Assembly (NCBI GenBank): GCA_002049455.2
Contig: KV919155.1
Location: forward strand, 1-62,127
Origin: Porphyra umbilicalis
Taxonomy: Eukaryota > Rhodophyta > Bangiophyceae > Bangiales > Bangiaceae
Direction: 5' to 3'
DNA: 62,127 nucleotides
Below the pieces are notes generated by a model. That model did no database searches and had not been told where the DNA came from. It saw only the letters and a list, made by a program, of their open reading frames with translations. Of the stretch, positions 1 to 11,389 are shown piece after piece. A program made the position numbers and the translations under genes. How positions within the stretch are numbered: position 1 is the stretch's first letter; every line of letters starts with the position of its first letter.

Positions 1-371
1 GCGTGACGGCACATCAACGACGCCGGGGGAGGGTACAAAGAAAAAAAACGACGATGCACGGCCCGCACGCCAGGGCCCCCGTCACAGCGGGTACGCTCTT
101 GAACCTGGCAGCAGGGACAGAGGGAGGAAGGGTGTGCAATGAAACCCGTGGCGCAGCCGAAACCGCCGCCTCTACCGCCGGCGCCTGTTGGCAGCCGCCG
201 CGGCGCGACGCCGCCGGTTCGCCTCAACCGCGGGGAGCGCTCACGGGCAGGGCCTCCATGGCGCGCGTCGACCGTAGGTCCATGAGTCAGCAGCGTCAGC
301 ACTCATGGCTGTCAGGTGCTCGGGCAAGAGACAGAGACAGATATGGATACCACGGAGGTGGGACACGGCTG

Positions 372-421
372 AGAATTTTCAGGCAGCACCAAAGCATGCT
401 TTGGTGCTGCCTGAAAATTCT
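372..421. repeat. Perfect 50-bp palindrome
   Basis: The two 25-base arms are exactly complementary with no spacer; the centre is GCATGC at 394-399, and the match stops at 371/422. The arms run AGAATTTTCAGG...CACCAAAGCA. Such a sequence could extrude as a cruciform or be the fused ends of a foldback element. No target-site duplication is visible beside it. Confidence 0.9.
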
Positions 422-511
422 GCTAGCAGGATGCAGACCACGACCGGGCCGAGCTTCTAAAAATTCTATAATTACACAATACCGCACAAGACTGTATTTA
501 ATTAACGATCT

Positions 512-1142
512 TATGGTGCGTGTCCCAAAAATGAGACATGCGCGTTTTCTGAAGGACTGACACATCACTGCACGGGGGCAGGTGGGGTGGGGTACGAGAA
601 AATTCTCGACTGGCCTCCATGGAAAGAGCCTCTCCCGACGCGTTCTTGGCTGACAACTCCTTAGTACCCGCCTGTGGGCACTGTTCTGTGGACCTCTCAG
701 ATAGCCCCGATCTTGGAGCCAGTCTTTTTCAGGTTCTTGGGGTTACAGGTTTGCAACGCCAAAGCTCATGTGCTAACTGGAGCTTCGATGAGGGGTGTCC
801 CAAATCGTGTTTTCTTCACAGGGGGCTACATGGGGGTCTTTTTCACGTTTTTATTGGTAAGGTCGTGCCCTTTTCTTCGTGCACGAACTGTCAGCACATG
901 CCTGCTCTAGTATCCGTGCATTTGATTGGGGCGTGTGGTCGTCACCTGTCGAAGCTGCAATGAATGACACTATACCCCATGACACGTCAGGAGGTGCCGC
1001 CTCCGCTAACACTGTCAGGGGCCGTTCTGGAACCACAGTGGGACCGAGTGGGTCACATTACATTATCGGACCGTTGCAGAAGGCCAGTGGGCCGAGAAAA
1101 AAGAAAAAACCGCGATGTCTCATTTTTGGGACACGCGCCATA
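512..1142. mobile_element. Non-autonomous DNA transposon with ~32-bp terminal inverted repeats
   Basis: The left end (512-544) and the reverse complement of the right end (1111-1142) match nearly base for base over TATGG-GCGTGTCCCAAAAATGAGACAT-CGCG, with one substitution and one indel. Both ends begin at TA, which fits a TA-targeting (Tc1/mariner/IS630-type) element. The roughly 565-bp interior shows no transposase, so this is a MITE-like or internally deleted copy. Superfamily assignment rests on the TA boundary alone. Confidence 0.65.
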
Positions 1143-1178
1143 TGGATGGCGATATTACAGCGAGAAATCATCACTGTA

Positions 1179-1309
1179 CAGTGCGTTCTCGTTATAAGAG
1201 AATCGTTTACAAAAGAATATGGGTCGCGAGTCTTCCATTCCAGACCGTGTGGGCCACTTTTTGTTCATATTGAGCCGAATCAGCTGTCTCTTATAACGAG
1301 AACGCACTG
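1179..1309. mobile_element. 131-bp Tc1/mariner-type MITE with TA target duplication
   Basis: The element starts CAGTGCGTTCTCGTTATAAG and ends with its reverse complement. It is flanked on both sides by TA (1177-1178 and 1310-1311), the classic Tc1/mariner target duplication. Its interior (ATCGTTTACAAAAGAATATG onward) is also found at the right side of the longer copy at 50381-50995, so the two belong to one family. No coding capacity. Confidence 0.85.
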
Positions 1310-2278
1310 TATATGACCTCGCATGTCTATATTCAAAACCTAAAACCAGGTGCTTGCCCGTCTGGGCACCCACGGTGCAAGATAGCGTGACTGAGATTGT
1401 CAACTGGCAAAGTCATCGCACTCAGGGAGCCGTGAGTCATCGCACCTGGTTGTGAGTCGTGAGTCATGACTCCTTGTTGTCGGTCGCACGGCAACCGAGT
1501 CCACGCCGTGGCATGCATTGGTGCTCGTCCATGCACCGACGAGGCAGTCTCGCTGAGCGTTCTGCACCAACCAGGTGGTGGATTTTAGTGGTCCCACTTC
1601 TCGGTACCTATGATTCAACACTGGCCGTCAAGTCATGCCCTGTGATCAGCGAGATATTGCTGCCTTCCCAGGCGCCTGGGACTCGAGCACATTTTCTTTG
1701 CGAGGGGTGACTCCCCCAAGCGCTCCCTTCGTCGCAGGCAAGATTACGTATCGCCCGCCCTCCAGCAGCATGTTCCATGGACTTTGGCGTGGGAGCACCT
1801 GCGGGAACCTTAGCGAGATTTGTTTCGGCCCCGCCGTGTGGGAGAGAGGCGTGGTGCATCGCTGCACGAGTGCACGCCAGGTGGACTGAGGGTGCTTCGA
1901 AGTGTCTTGCAGTCCGGTTGTGCCCCGCGCCACATCAGTGACCATTGGGCGTCCGAGTTTGTGGGCAACAGGCTCCCCTCTGAGAGCCCCTTTGACAGGC
2001 GCCTGGGCTTGGCAGTGCCTGTCGCGGTGCGCCCTTTCCACGCGAAGCAACTTGTTCCACGAGCCCTGCGGCGTGCGGCTGACCGTGGCCTATCTCGCTC
2101 GGGCGGGGCTTTTGTCGCGCACCGTGGCCAAGATCTGCATGCAAGGCGGGTTGTCCGCTACCCTCGGCGCCTGCTCTGTGCAGCTTCTTGTCAGCCGCAT
2201 TCCCTCTCTTTGCGTTTCTTTCTGCCGCCCTTTGTTCCTCCTCTTCTCTCTTTCCCGCTCATTTTCGGCCACCGGGTG

Positions 2279-3049
2279 ATGAAAGCGTGTGGCATTGGGG
2301 CGGACGATGACTCGTCGTACGTGGCGGGCCTTCAGGCTCCCCCTCCAAGCACCGCCGTCGTCCGCTTGGCGGCCGCGCATACCGCGACGGCGGCGGCGGT
2401 CGGCTTGTGCGGCATCGCCCTGATTGCTGTCGGCACGTGGGCGGTGGTGACACAGAGCGGCTCCCAGTACAACCGGCTGACGTTTGAGTCGTCGGTGACC
2501 GCGGCAAGCCTCTACCTCTCCATGAGCACCATCTGTGTGGGCGTCCTGCTTGTCCTCCTCCCCCCCGTGGGGCTCGTCGCCGCCCGCCGCGGTTCGTGCC
2601 GCGCGGCCATGACCGCCGGCTACGTCGTGTGTCTGTGTTTGCTCACGGCGCTGTTGCTCTTCACCGCCGTTGTCATGCTGCAAGTGTCGGGCGCGGGCAC
2701 CGGTCGACCGGCCACCCGAACCTTTTTCCTCAACGCCTGGCGGCGGTCGGTAGCCAAGAGCCCGTTGGTCGTGTGCGGTGTCGAGACCGAGCACCAGTGC
2801 CGGGGCTTTGACGGGGGGGAGTGCACGGGCTGTGCCGAGGCCGACTCGGGGCCGAGCGCGCCGTGCGACCGCACCCGCTGCGCAGACTGTGGGGCGGGTG
2901 GGCAAACGGGCGGGAGCGGTTGCTACACGGTCCTGTTTGATGAGCTGGTGGTCAAGGCGCGGCCGGTCGGCATCACGGCGGCGGCGACATCGGTGGCCGT
3001 CTTGGCAGACCTCGTGCTGTTTGTGCTCACACGCGTCGCGGCAGGATGA
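2279..3049 (+). CDS. Tetraspanin-like four-TM membrane protein A
   Basis: A 256-residue protein with four hydrophobic segments: about 35-57, 72-100, 108-135 and 229-254. Segments 3 and 4 enclose a large Cys-rich loop. Loop motifs are TRTFFLNAW, then CGVETEHQCRGF and ECTGC, with eight cysteines in all. This topology is that of tetraspanins, but the usual CCG triplet is absent, so I call it tetraspanin-like. It is paralogous to the gene at 40696-41469: same length, same eight loop cysteines, and shared ARPVGITAA / VRPVGITAA before TM4. The start is the first ATG after a pyrimidine-rich leader and gives a length equal to the paralogue. Role is likely plasma or endomembrane organisation (inference). 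Reads through without frame breaks. Confidence 0.8.
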   Translation: MKACGIGADDDSSYVAGLQAPPPSTAVVRLAAAHTATAAAVGLCGIALIAVGTWAVVTQSGSQYNRLTFESSVTAASLYLSMSTICVGVLLVLLPPVGLVAARRGSCRAAMTAGYVVCLCLLTALLLFTAVVMLQVSGAGTGRPATRTFFLNAWRRSVAKSPLVVCGVETEHQCRGFDGGECTGCAEADSGPSAPCDRTRCADCGAGGQTGGSGCYTVLFDELVVKARPVGITAAATSVAVLADLVLFVLTRVAAG

Positions 3050-4099
3050 GAGGAGGCAGCTTTGGTGCTGTCAAGAGGGCGGGGAGCGCGAGGAGTCGTG
3101 GCAAGAGGAGGTTGCGCTCGTGTGTGCACTCTTTGAGGCGGGCTCCATGATGACCGGATTATTATTGGGAATTTGGTGACCGTACGGCAATTGTTGCATA
3201 TGGCGTGTGTTTTGTGTACGGTGCTTCTCTGTTAAGAAACGTTGCCCATCCATCCGGAGAATCGAAGACAAAAAAAAAAAGAGCGGCTCTTGGGGAACGG
3301 GCAAAGGCGCCAACAGGGCACAGGTTGGAGAAAAGATACGAGCTGGCTACCGCTTCTGGTTCCACTTCTGAGCCCCGAAAAGAGCAGAAAAAATACCCTA
3401 CAGTGCCACCGGTGTAGCACATCTTTGAGCAGAGGTGTCGTGTGTGCCAACGACGGTATGCATGATGCCAGATGTGTGGGCGCATGCTGTCGACGACGGG
3501 TGCCTGCAAGGTCAAGCGTGCCGAACGTCAGTGGCGATTATGGCCGGCCGACGCGCCAACGGGTGTCGGCCACGTGGCACGCTGTGCACCCCTGCTGTCT
3601 GCACGCACCGCACACTGGACTTTGATCCGTCGACGTCACGCCCACCGCCGCCGCCGACTGCCACCGCCAGGCACCGCCCCCCGCGACCGCCAGGCTCGGC
3701 CCAGTCTGCAGGCCGACGGTTGCCTTTGACACTCGCTCTGTCCTCCTGGCTATACCCCTTACTGCCATTGCCGTGCGGGCCGCGCGACTGATTGACGTGT
3801 GGCGGCCGTGCTGTCCCTGCTCCCTGTTGCTCGACCGGCTGCCTCGTCGTCACCACTTTTGCCAAGCATCTTGCTCGTGCCCGACCGGCGGCGGCCTACG
3901 GCGCACTGCAGTGGTAGTGACCACCCGGACCGGACGACTTGCTGTCCCAACGCCCCACACTCCCCATCGTTTTTGGCGACCTCTTGCTCCCCCCGCATCC
4001 CTTTGCTTCCACATCCCCATCCACCTGGTTTCCCCTGCTCGTGCTGCACTGCCGCTCCCCTTTCCCGGCTCCCCCCACCCCCGCCCCCCCGCCATTGTC
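3050..4099. other. Intergenic between tetraspanin-like A and the carrier
   Basis: No recognisable gene. The left part is less GC-rich and includes an A10 run near 3270-3280. The right part (3760-4090) becomes C-rich with many CCCC runs leading up to the carrier ATG at 4100. Overlapping open frames here are low-complexity. Confidence 0.5.
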
Positions 4100-5223
4100 A
4101 TGGCCATGGAATCGGCGGCGCGGGGCACGCTCCCCCCCTCCCTCGACGCGCCTCTCCCCCCCCCCCCCCCGGCCCGCGGCGCCCCCTGACCGCCGCCGAG
4201 AACCTGTCGGTCGGCGCCACGGCGGGCGCCATTGAAATCACCCTCCAACAGCCGACGATTGCGCTGAAAAACGCCATGCAGACGGGCGCGCCGCTGCCGC
4301 GCTCCATCCCGGCGCTGTACCGGGGGCTCGGCGTCAACGTGGCGTCGATTGCGCCCATCACGGCCGTCCAATTCTCCCTCACCGCCGCCCTCACCGCGGT
4401 CGTGCTGTCGCGACGACCGTCGCTGCCGGCGTGGATGTACGGGCCCGACGGGCCCGTGCCGGCGCCGACGGCCGACGCGGCGGCGGCGGCGGCGGCAGCG
4501 GCGGCAGATGGGGCCCCGACGGCCGCCCAAGTCGCGGGTGACTCCCTCGCGGCCGTGCAGGCGACGGCACGGGCGGCCGACACCCCCCCCCCTCCCCCCA
4601 CCGGCCCGCCGTGGCGGCCGAGTCGGCGGCCCCCCCCGGGTGGCCGCCGCCGCCGACGGCGTCGAGGCCGCACGCGTCGCCGCCGACGCGGCGGCGGCGG
4701 CCACCCCCGACCCGACCGACGGCGGGGACGCCCTCTCCCCCGCCGCCGCCGCCGCCGTCGCCGCCACCGCCGGCGCGTGCTCGGCGGTCCTCACCGCCCC
4801 CGCCGAACACGTGATCCTCGTGCAGCAGGCCAAGGCGCTGTCCCTCCCCGCCGCGGCGCGGGCGCTCGCCGCCTCGGCGGCGGTGCGGGGCGTGACGCAC
4901 CCGTGGCGGGGCTTTTGGGCGACGGCGGGGCGGGACGCCCTCTACACCGCCGCCTACATGGGCGTGGCGGGGAGTGGTGCGGGCCTCGGCGTCCTCGGCG
5001 GCGTTGGTGTGGGCGTCGCGGTCGGCGTCGCGACGCACCCGCTGGATACGATCAAGACGCGGATGCAGGGGGACGTGCCGGGCGGGTGGTGGCGGGGGGG
5101 GGGGGGGTGCCGGGCCTGATGAAGGGCGTCGTGCCGCGGGCGGGGCGCATTGGGGGGGCCGTCGCCATCCTTGGGGGGGTCAAGGGCATCCTCGAGGGGG
5201 CGGTCATTGACTTTCGGGGGTGA
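4100..5223 (+). CDS. Mitochondrial carrier family (SLC25-like) protein, frame-broken at homopolymers
   Basis: Carrier-family features are spread over three frames. The start is MAMESAARG (ATG at 4100). After a C15 run (4156-4170) the frame changes to ENLSVGATAGAIEITLQQP with a P-x4-K signature and LYRGLGVNVASIAPITAVQF. After C runs at 4583-4592 or 4631-4637 another frame carries a second repeat (TAPAEHVILVQQAK) and the canonical third signature HPLDTIKTRMQ. After a G14 run (5094-5107) the C-terminus GLMKGVVPRAGR is back in the previous frame. Such proteins have three ~100-residue repeats of two TM helices and exchange metabolites across the inner mitochondrial membrane. Substrate is not predictable. 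The Ala-rich linker between repeats is unusual. All breaks fall in C or G runs, so sequence error is likelier than a pseudogene. Confidence 0.75.
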
Positions 5224-5481
5224 GGGGGGGGCGGGTCGGCGGGGATCCTTGGGGGGGGGGTGTGTGGCGCGCGGCTTCTGCGTGAGTTTTGGTTTTTTGG
5301 GGGGGGGATGTGGTTCCTCTCTGTTTTTTTTTTTTTTGGAGAGTGCACGAGGGACGGATGGTTGTCCCCGACGTCGAGACACGGACGGCGTTTCAAGTTA
5401 GGAAGGGGGCGCGCGCCGCCCCCAAAGTCATCCACACGTCAACGGGTCAGCCGCGGCCCCCCACCGCCGCGGCCCCTCGCC

Positions 5482-8400
5482 TCACATGGCCACCACACTG
5501 TACGCATCGTCGTCCGTGTCAGTGTCCTCCTGCCCCCCCCGCGCCGCCGAGCGCAGGCGGGTGACCCACCCCGGCCGCCCGACGCCGGCGGCGGCGCCAC
5601 CCTGGAAGCTGACGTAGCTGTCTGCCCCGCCGCCGCCGCCGCCGCCGCGGCCGCCGACGCAACCGCCGCCGCCGACGCAACCGGCGGCGGCGCCCCCACC
5701 CCCGCGGCGCTGCGCGCGACCGCGGCGGCCGAGGCGGTCGACGAGGGCGGCCCAGGTGGCGGCGACCCGCCGCCGCCGCACCCCGCGGGCGCCCGCCGCC
5801 GCCGCCGCGTCGGCCGCGCCGCCGCCCGCCGCTCGCCGCCGCACCAGCGCCGAGCGGTCGGCGGCGGCGGCGGCGGTCGGCGGCGGGCGCCGCCGCGGCC
5901 AGCCCCCCCCCCCCCCCCCCCCACCCACGGAGCGGCCGACCCGCCGCGCCGCCGCCCGCCGCGACCGCCGGCAGGTGGGCGGTGAGGGAGAGGGAGCCCG
6001 ACGCGAGGTGTCGGGAGAGTCGGAGGGCGGTCGACTCGCGGGCGCCCGCCGTCGACGCGTCGCCCCGGGGGGTGTGGAACGAGGGCGTGGGGGGGTGCCC
6101 GAGGAGGGGCGGGGGGGGGGGGAGCGCCCCCGCGCAACGTCGACCACCCCACGAGGGCGGTGGTGGTGGTGGTGGGTGCGGCCGCGGGGGGGCGGAGGGG
6201 GATCCCCATCCCGCTCGACGACGCGGGGGGGCGGCGGGCCACGGCGGCGGCGGTGGCCGAGTCGCCCGACGCTGCGCCGGCGGCGGTCGTCGCCGCCGTG
6301 GTGACACTGCAGGGCAGCAGAGGCGACGGCGGCGGTGAGGCGCCGACCGCCGTGTAGCGCGGGTAGCTCGGGTAGCGGGGCAGCGGCGGGCGGTGCGGGG
6401 GCGGGCTCGTCCCGCCGCCGGCGACGCCCCGCGACGAGTCAGACGTCCCTGCCGGCGTCACATCCGTCGCGTCCCACCCGTCCCACCCGCCGCGGTCGTT
6501 GCTCGTCGTGTCGCCCCCACTGTCGCCCCCGTCGCCGTCATTGCCGCCATCGTTGCTGTCGCCGGGCGTTGCCGGGGGGGACGCCCGCGCGCCGTCCCCC
6601 CCGCCCGCGCTCCGCCGGCGCGCCCCGTCGCGGGCGCGACGGGGGCGGGGGGGGGGGTGCTCCCGCCCCCGCGCGTGGCCGCCAGGAGGGAGCCAAGCGT
6701 GTCGCTCGTGGCGCTGGGGGGGGACCCACCCCCGTCGGCTGGGCGGGGGGGGGGGGGGTTGTGGAAACCACCGCGTCGGCAGACGCCCACCCGGTCGACC
6801 CCGCCGCCCGCAGCGCCGACCGGGGGGGCGGAGGGGGCCACGCCGCCGGCCCCGCCGCCGCCGCCGCCGCCGCCACCGCGGTGGGCGGTGGCGGCGCCAC
6901 CGCCGGCGGCGGCAGCGGCGTCATGACGGCTGGCGGTGGGGACGGCGACGGGGGGGCGGCCGCGGCGGCGGCGACGGCGGCGTGACGACGCCCGCCACCT
7001 GCGTCAAAGGTGTCGGCGACAGTTGCGCGAGGAGCGCGCCCACCCCGAGCGCCGTCGGCACCGCCCACGCGGCCGCCGGCGAGCCGTCCACGTGGTCGAT
7101 GCGGGCAGCAGCCGGCGCCTCCCACGCGCCGCCCTCGTCGTCTGACGGGGCCCAGCCAGAGAGGCACAGCGACTCGCCCGCACACACGCTGTCGGCGCCC
7201 CAGGCGGCGGCAGACACGCGGGCGGGCGACCAGCGGCACCCGCCGCCGCCGCCGCCGCGCGGCCACGCCACCACAGCCCCGCCGCCGCCCGCCAGCGGCG
7301 CGCCGCTGCCGCCGAGGGGGGTGCCCTCTGACGTGACCGCCGACCACGCGGTCGTGCTGCTGCCGCCACCGCCGTCGCCGCCGTCGCCGCCGCCGCCGCC
7401 GCCGCCGCCGTCGCCCGCCGTCGCCGCCACCGCCGGCGGCCACGTGCCACCGGCGGCGCCCGCGTCGTCGGGCGCGTCGCGCCGCCGCCGCCGCCGCCCC
7501 CGCCACGCGCGTCCCCGCGCCCGCGGCAGCGGCGGCGGCGGCGGATCGGCCGACGCGGCGGCGCCGCCCGTGACGGCGGCGCGCAGGCGGCGGCGGGCGG
7601 CGCCGAGGCCCCCCGACCGCGCCGCGTCGGGAATCGCAGCGGCGGCGGGGCGGGGCGGCCGCCCGTCGCGGCGGCCGAGGCGCCGGCAGACGCTGCGGGC
7701 GGGCGGCGCGTCGGTCGATGGGGACGGGGGGATTGACGGCGGCGTGGGGGGGGTGCCGCCGGGGGGCTGCGCAGGGCGGACCGCCGTCGCCCTCATGGCC
7801 GCACGGCGGGTCGGCCGCGTGAGCAGCGTGGCGGGCACACGGCGGGGAGCGCAAGAGGCAACGCGGGGACACGAGGGGGGCGCCAGCGGGGGGTCGCCCC
7901 GTCGCCGCCAATGACACGGTGCGCGCGTGAGGGGGGGGAGAGCGCCGCACCGCCGCCGCCGAGTGCGAGCACGCGCCGCGGCGCCCGCGCGACTGCCCGG
8001 CGCGGCGCGTGGGATAAAGAGCCCCCCGCCCGCCGGGTGCCGCCCCGCGCACGCGCGGCGGCAGTGGGGGCGGCCGCGGCGCCGCCGCGGCGCGACCGGC
8101 CGCGGCGCCCGCGTCGCGGCGGCCGTGGCGCGCGCCATTGCGGCGCCCGTTTGGGGCGCGGCGGGGGCGGCCGCCGCGGCTGCCGCCGCCCGCGGCACTC
8201 TGCCCCGCGTCGGTGGCGCCCGCGGCAGCGCCACGCGCGGCGCGGGCGCGCGCAGACGGCACCGTGGCGGCACGCCGCCGCGGCGGTGGGCGGCACACGC
8301 ACGGACCAGACGGGGGGCCGAGGGGGAGCGGGGGGGGGGGGGGGGCGGGGCGGGGGGGGGACGGCGGGCGGTCGACCCGCCCGCGCCGCGCCTCCCCGTC

Positions 8401-8792
8401 AGTCTCGGATGCGGAGCGGGGGGCGGCGGGGGCGAGGCGGCCCCGCCGCGCGGCGGCCGGCAGCCGCGGCTGGGGGGCGGGCGGGGGGCCCCCCGCGCGG
8501 CGCCGCCACCTGCCGAGAGGGAGGCGTGGCGGCTCGGCGGCCGCGCGGGCGCCTCGGACGCCACCCCCCCGCGCCCGCGCGTCGCGCCCTTGCGCGTGCC
8601 ACGGGGCGCCGCTGCGGCGCGGCGGGGGGTGCCGCACCCGCCGCAAACACAACCTGCCGGGCGCCAACGGGGACGGGGAGAGCCACTGGCGGCGAGCCCC
8701 GTCGCGCCGGGCGCGCACGACACGGCGCGGTGCGCCCACCTGCCGCCGAGCAAAAGCGGTGGCCGGCAATGCCGGCTCGAGTGTCGAGCCAT
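5482..8792 (-). CDS. Hypothetical Ala/Gly/Pro-rich protein, frame-broken
   Basis: A minus-strand reading region ending at a stop at 5482-5484, with non-random protein-like stretches joined across frames. Near 7320-7020 there is WSAVTSEGTPLGG, ADSVCAGESLCLSGWAPSDD and ARIDHVDGSPAAAW. Near 6070-5990 there is TALRLSRHLASGSLSL. The C-terminus has GGADSYVSFQGG, GWVTRLRSAARG and an acidic tail EDTDTDDDAYSVVAM. The remainder is Ala, Gly, Pro and Arg repeats. Many C or G runs (for example 5907-5922) interrupt the frames. I do not recognise a family; the Trp- and Ser-rich middle is faintly reminiscent of beta-propeller repeats but unproven. The start is uncertain; an ATG at 8792 is only one choice. 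Plus-strand frames over the same region are more repetitive and look like shadows. Confidence 0.35.
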
Positions 8793-8946
8793 AGAGTGGC
8801 CAACGGCGGGAACAAGACGGCGCAGCCATCTGACTGTATCGTGGGTGGGGGCGACCGAGATAGCTGTCTGATGGCAATCAAGTGAGCCGCAGTTCCGACC
8901 CTACGAAGAGAGTAGTTGAGTTGAAGAGCAATCTTTGTATTGCATA

Positions 8947-9801
8947 CAGGGTTGAAAGTTCATGTTGAATCTACAGATGGTTCGATGAATCAGGTTGATT
9001 TCAAGAAACGAACCAAACCAAACGAAAAACGACTTGGTTGTGTTTACGATTGATTGCCCGGGCAGACAGGAGCTTTCGTTGACCCCTTCAAACTGATCAG
9101 CCAGGTGGTTCGGCGCTGTGCTGCCGCTCTGACTGCCTCGTTGCCATACCCCCTGCAGGTCAGTCGCGCTGAGAGTTCTGCTCCCAGACCCTCCTTCATG
9201 TCAACTGTTGCCGATCGGCTGTGTAGCACCCTAGGCGCTGAGTACGTAGATCGATTCATCTGCTGTCGACGTGTGCGTGAATCATAGCCTTTTTGGCTGG
9301 AGGATGGATGAGTCGTGGTTGCACCCAGGATTGCGTAGAGTGCAGCAAGCTGCTTCTCGGAAAACGGAGCATCCACTCGCCCTCAATGCCCCGTCTACAC
9401 GTATCGGTGTTTGGTCCCTTCTGTTTGGTCCCCCCGACTCCGTTACTGCGCGGAGGCCCAGGCGGTTGTCAACGTCGCCGCCCCGGCGTCGGCTCGTACC
9501 AGTCGTTTGGATTGTGTCGCGGTGGTGGGGCAGGCAAGCAGGGCTCTGTCGCCGGGACTGCAGCAGGCCTGCTATGCACACGCTACATCGGCTTGGCGAC
9601 TCAAGCTCGATGGAGCTCGAGTCAGACAACCCGACTTCGTCAAGCACAATCTCAATTACATTAAACGTGGCACACGAAGTATCACGCGGAACAAGTACTC
9701 CCTTTGACATGTTGCGTTCAACCTGAACGCTCCAGCGTTCAAGTGAATCAGGTTGAATTCCGTTCTTGTTTGGCAAACCAAACAAAACGCTGACAACCCT
9801 G
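8947..9801. mobile_element. Non-autonomous hAT-type transposon, 855 bp
   Basis: The 8-bp sequence ATTGCATA occurs immediately outside both ends (8939-8946 and 9802-9809). The ends are inverted CAGGGTTG (left CAGGGTTGAAAG, right complement CAGGGTTGTCAG). An 8-bp duplication with CAGGG-type short inverted ends is the hAT signature. Subterminal repeats are present: GAATCAGGTTGA at 8987-8998 and again at 9745-9756, and a palindrome GAACGCT-CC-AGCGTTC at 9725-9740. No transposase is encoded, so it would need a partner in trans. Confidence 0.85.
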
Positions 9802-9809
9802 ATTGCATA

Positions 9810-10591
9810 CCCGTGGAGTGCGCTCTGCTACGGGCTGCAGAGCAGTAATTCATGCACTCCGAGAGCTCTGGCACAGTGAAACTAGGGCCAGAACCAAGGA
9901 CAGGGTCAGCGTCAAGAGTCCGCTGTGGAGACCACAAGAGCCCACCTCCTGCCGGTCTGTCCCCAGCCGATTTGCATCGAAACCCTATTTTCGCCACAAC
10001 TCGATAGTCGTCGATGCCCGTACCGTACCGCACTCGACTGGAGTGACGGACCGAGTGGCGATGGACGTGGCCAAGCGGCCGCCTGCTGGACTTTTAATAG
10101 GGAGTGGCAGTTGGTCCAATGAAATTAGAATATTTGTGACGGTTTACGGTAGAATCCTCATTGTATTCCATTTTGAGTTTGACGCACCAATGAAGCGAGC
10201 TCATCTCGCTCTCTGTAACGCTGTACAAAAAAGTGGGGGTCAAAAATCACGTACAATGAGGGTGCAATCGTAGCCCTACTGTATCCGCGACTTTGCCACC
10301 GCCGTCCAATTGGGCGAGCGATTCAGCGCCGCGGCCGCGCGACGCGCTCCTTGCCGGCGCGCGCCGCCGCCGCCGTCGCCACCCCCTCTGTCGACGCCCG
10401 CGCCCGCGTCGACCGCGCCCGCGTCCACGTCTGCCCCCTCCGCAGCTGCCCCCGCTCGTGCACCCGACCGGGGTGGCTGCTTGGGAGCATCCCCTGCTGT
10501 GCTGCTCACCCCCCCCTCTTTTTCTGTGCGGGCGCGCCCCCTTTTGTCGGGTGCGCGCGTGCGTGCGCCGCGCCCGCCGCCGCGGCGCGCC
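9810..10591. other. Intergenic, upstream of the zinc-knuckle gene
   Basis: AT-richer until about 10265, then abruptly GC- and C-rich up to the ATG at 10592. No gene is seen. The sharp composition change probably marks the 5' part of the zinc-knuckle transcription unit. Confidence 0.5.
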
Positions 10592-10723
10592 ATGGCCGCC
10601 CGGTGGATGACGGGCGCCGACGGCGGCGCGTCGAGCAGCGACGGCGACGTTGCGGCGTCGGCAGTGTCGCCGCCAACCGCCCCCGCCGACGCCCCTGCCA
10701 CCGACGCGTCTGTGGCGGGCGGT

Positions 10724-10759
<36 letters not shown>

Positions 10760-10934
10760 GCCGCCGCCGACGCGGCCGCCGCCGCCGCCGACGACGCGGC
10801 CGCCGCCGTGGCGGCGGCGCTCGCCGGCGACGCGCCCGGCGACGCGCCGCCGCCGCTGGCGCGGGCGGCCAAGCGCCCGTCGCCGCCGCCGCCGCCGTCG
10901 CCGGTGCGGGCGGACGGTGGGGGCTCCCCCCCCC

Positions 10935-10967
<33 letters not shown>

Positions 10968-11344
10968 GGCGGCGCCCAAGCGGCAACGGCGGTTGGCGTC
11001 GGCGCTCGCCGACGACTCGTCCTCCTCCTCCTCCCCTCCTCCTCCTCCGCCTCCTCTTCCGCCGCCGCGTCGGGTGGGGCCGACGCGCCTGCCGCCGACG
11101 CGGGCGGCGTGGCGGCGCGCCCCCCCGACGACGCGACGATTGTCCTCGAGTCGGTCGGGGACAGCGACTCGTCGGGGGTGGAGGAGGTGCCGCTGTCGAC
11201 GCCCACCGCCGCCGCCGCGGCGGGCGCGGCGGGCGCGCCCGCGACGCGCGCCGACGGCGGGGCGGCGCCGTCCCCCCCGCTCCCCCCCCACCAACGGACG
11301 GCGGGGCCGCCGGTGGCGCCGCCGCCGACGGCGCCGCCGACCGG

Positions 11345-11389
<45 letters not shown>

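Larger units (their letters stand above)
1..2278. other. Intergenic, repeat-bearing left flank of tetraspanin-like A
   Basis: No supported gene. The stretch holds the palindrome at 372-421, the inverted-repeat element at 512-1142 and the Tc1/mariner MITE at 1179-1309. Near 1409-1460 the phrase GTGAGTCATCGCAC and close variants recur. The last 80 bases before the ATG at 2279 are a strong pyrimidine tract (CTCTTCTCTCTTTCCCGCTC), which is probably leader or core promoter. Short open frames overlap each other on both strands and show no recognisable protein. Confidence 0.6.

Noticed and set aside
4156..5107. Programmed ribosomal frameshifting in the carrier gene
   Set aside because: No slippery heptamer plus structure is needed: all shifts lie in G/C homopolymers and occur in many unrelated genes, pointing to run-length error.
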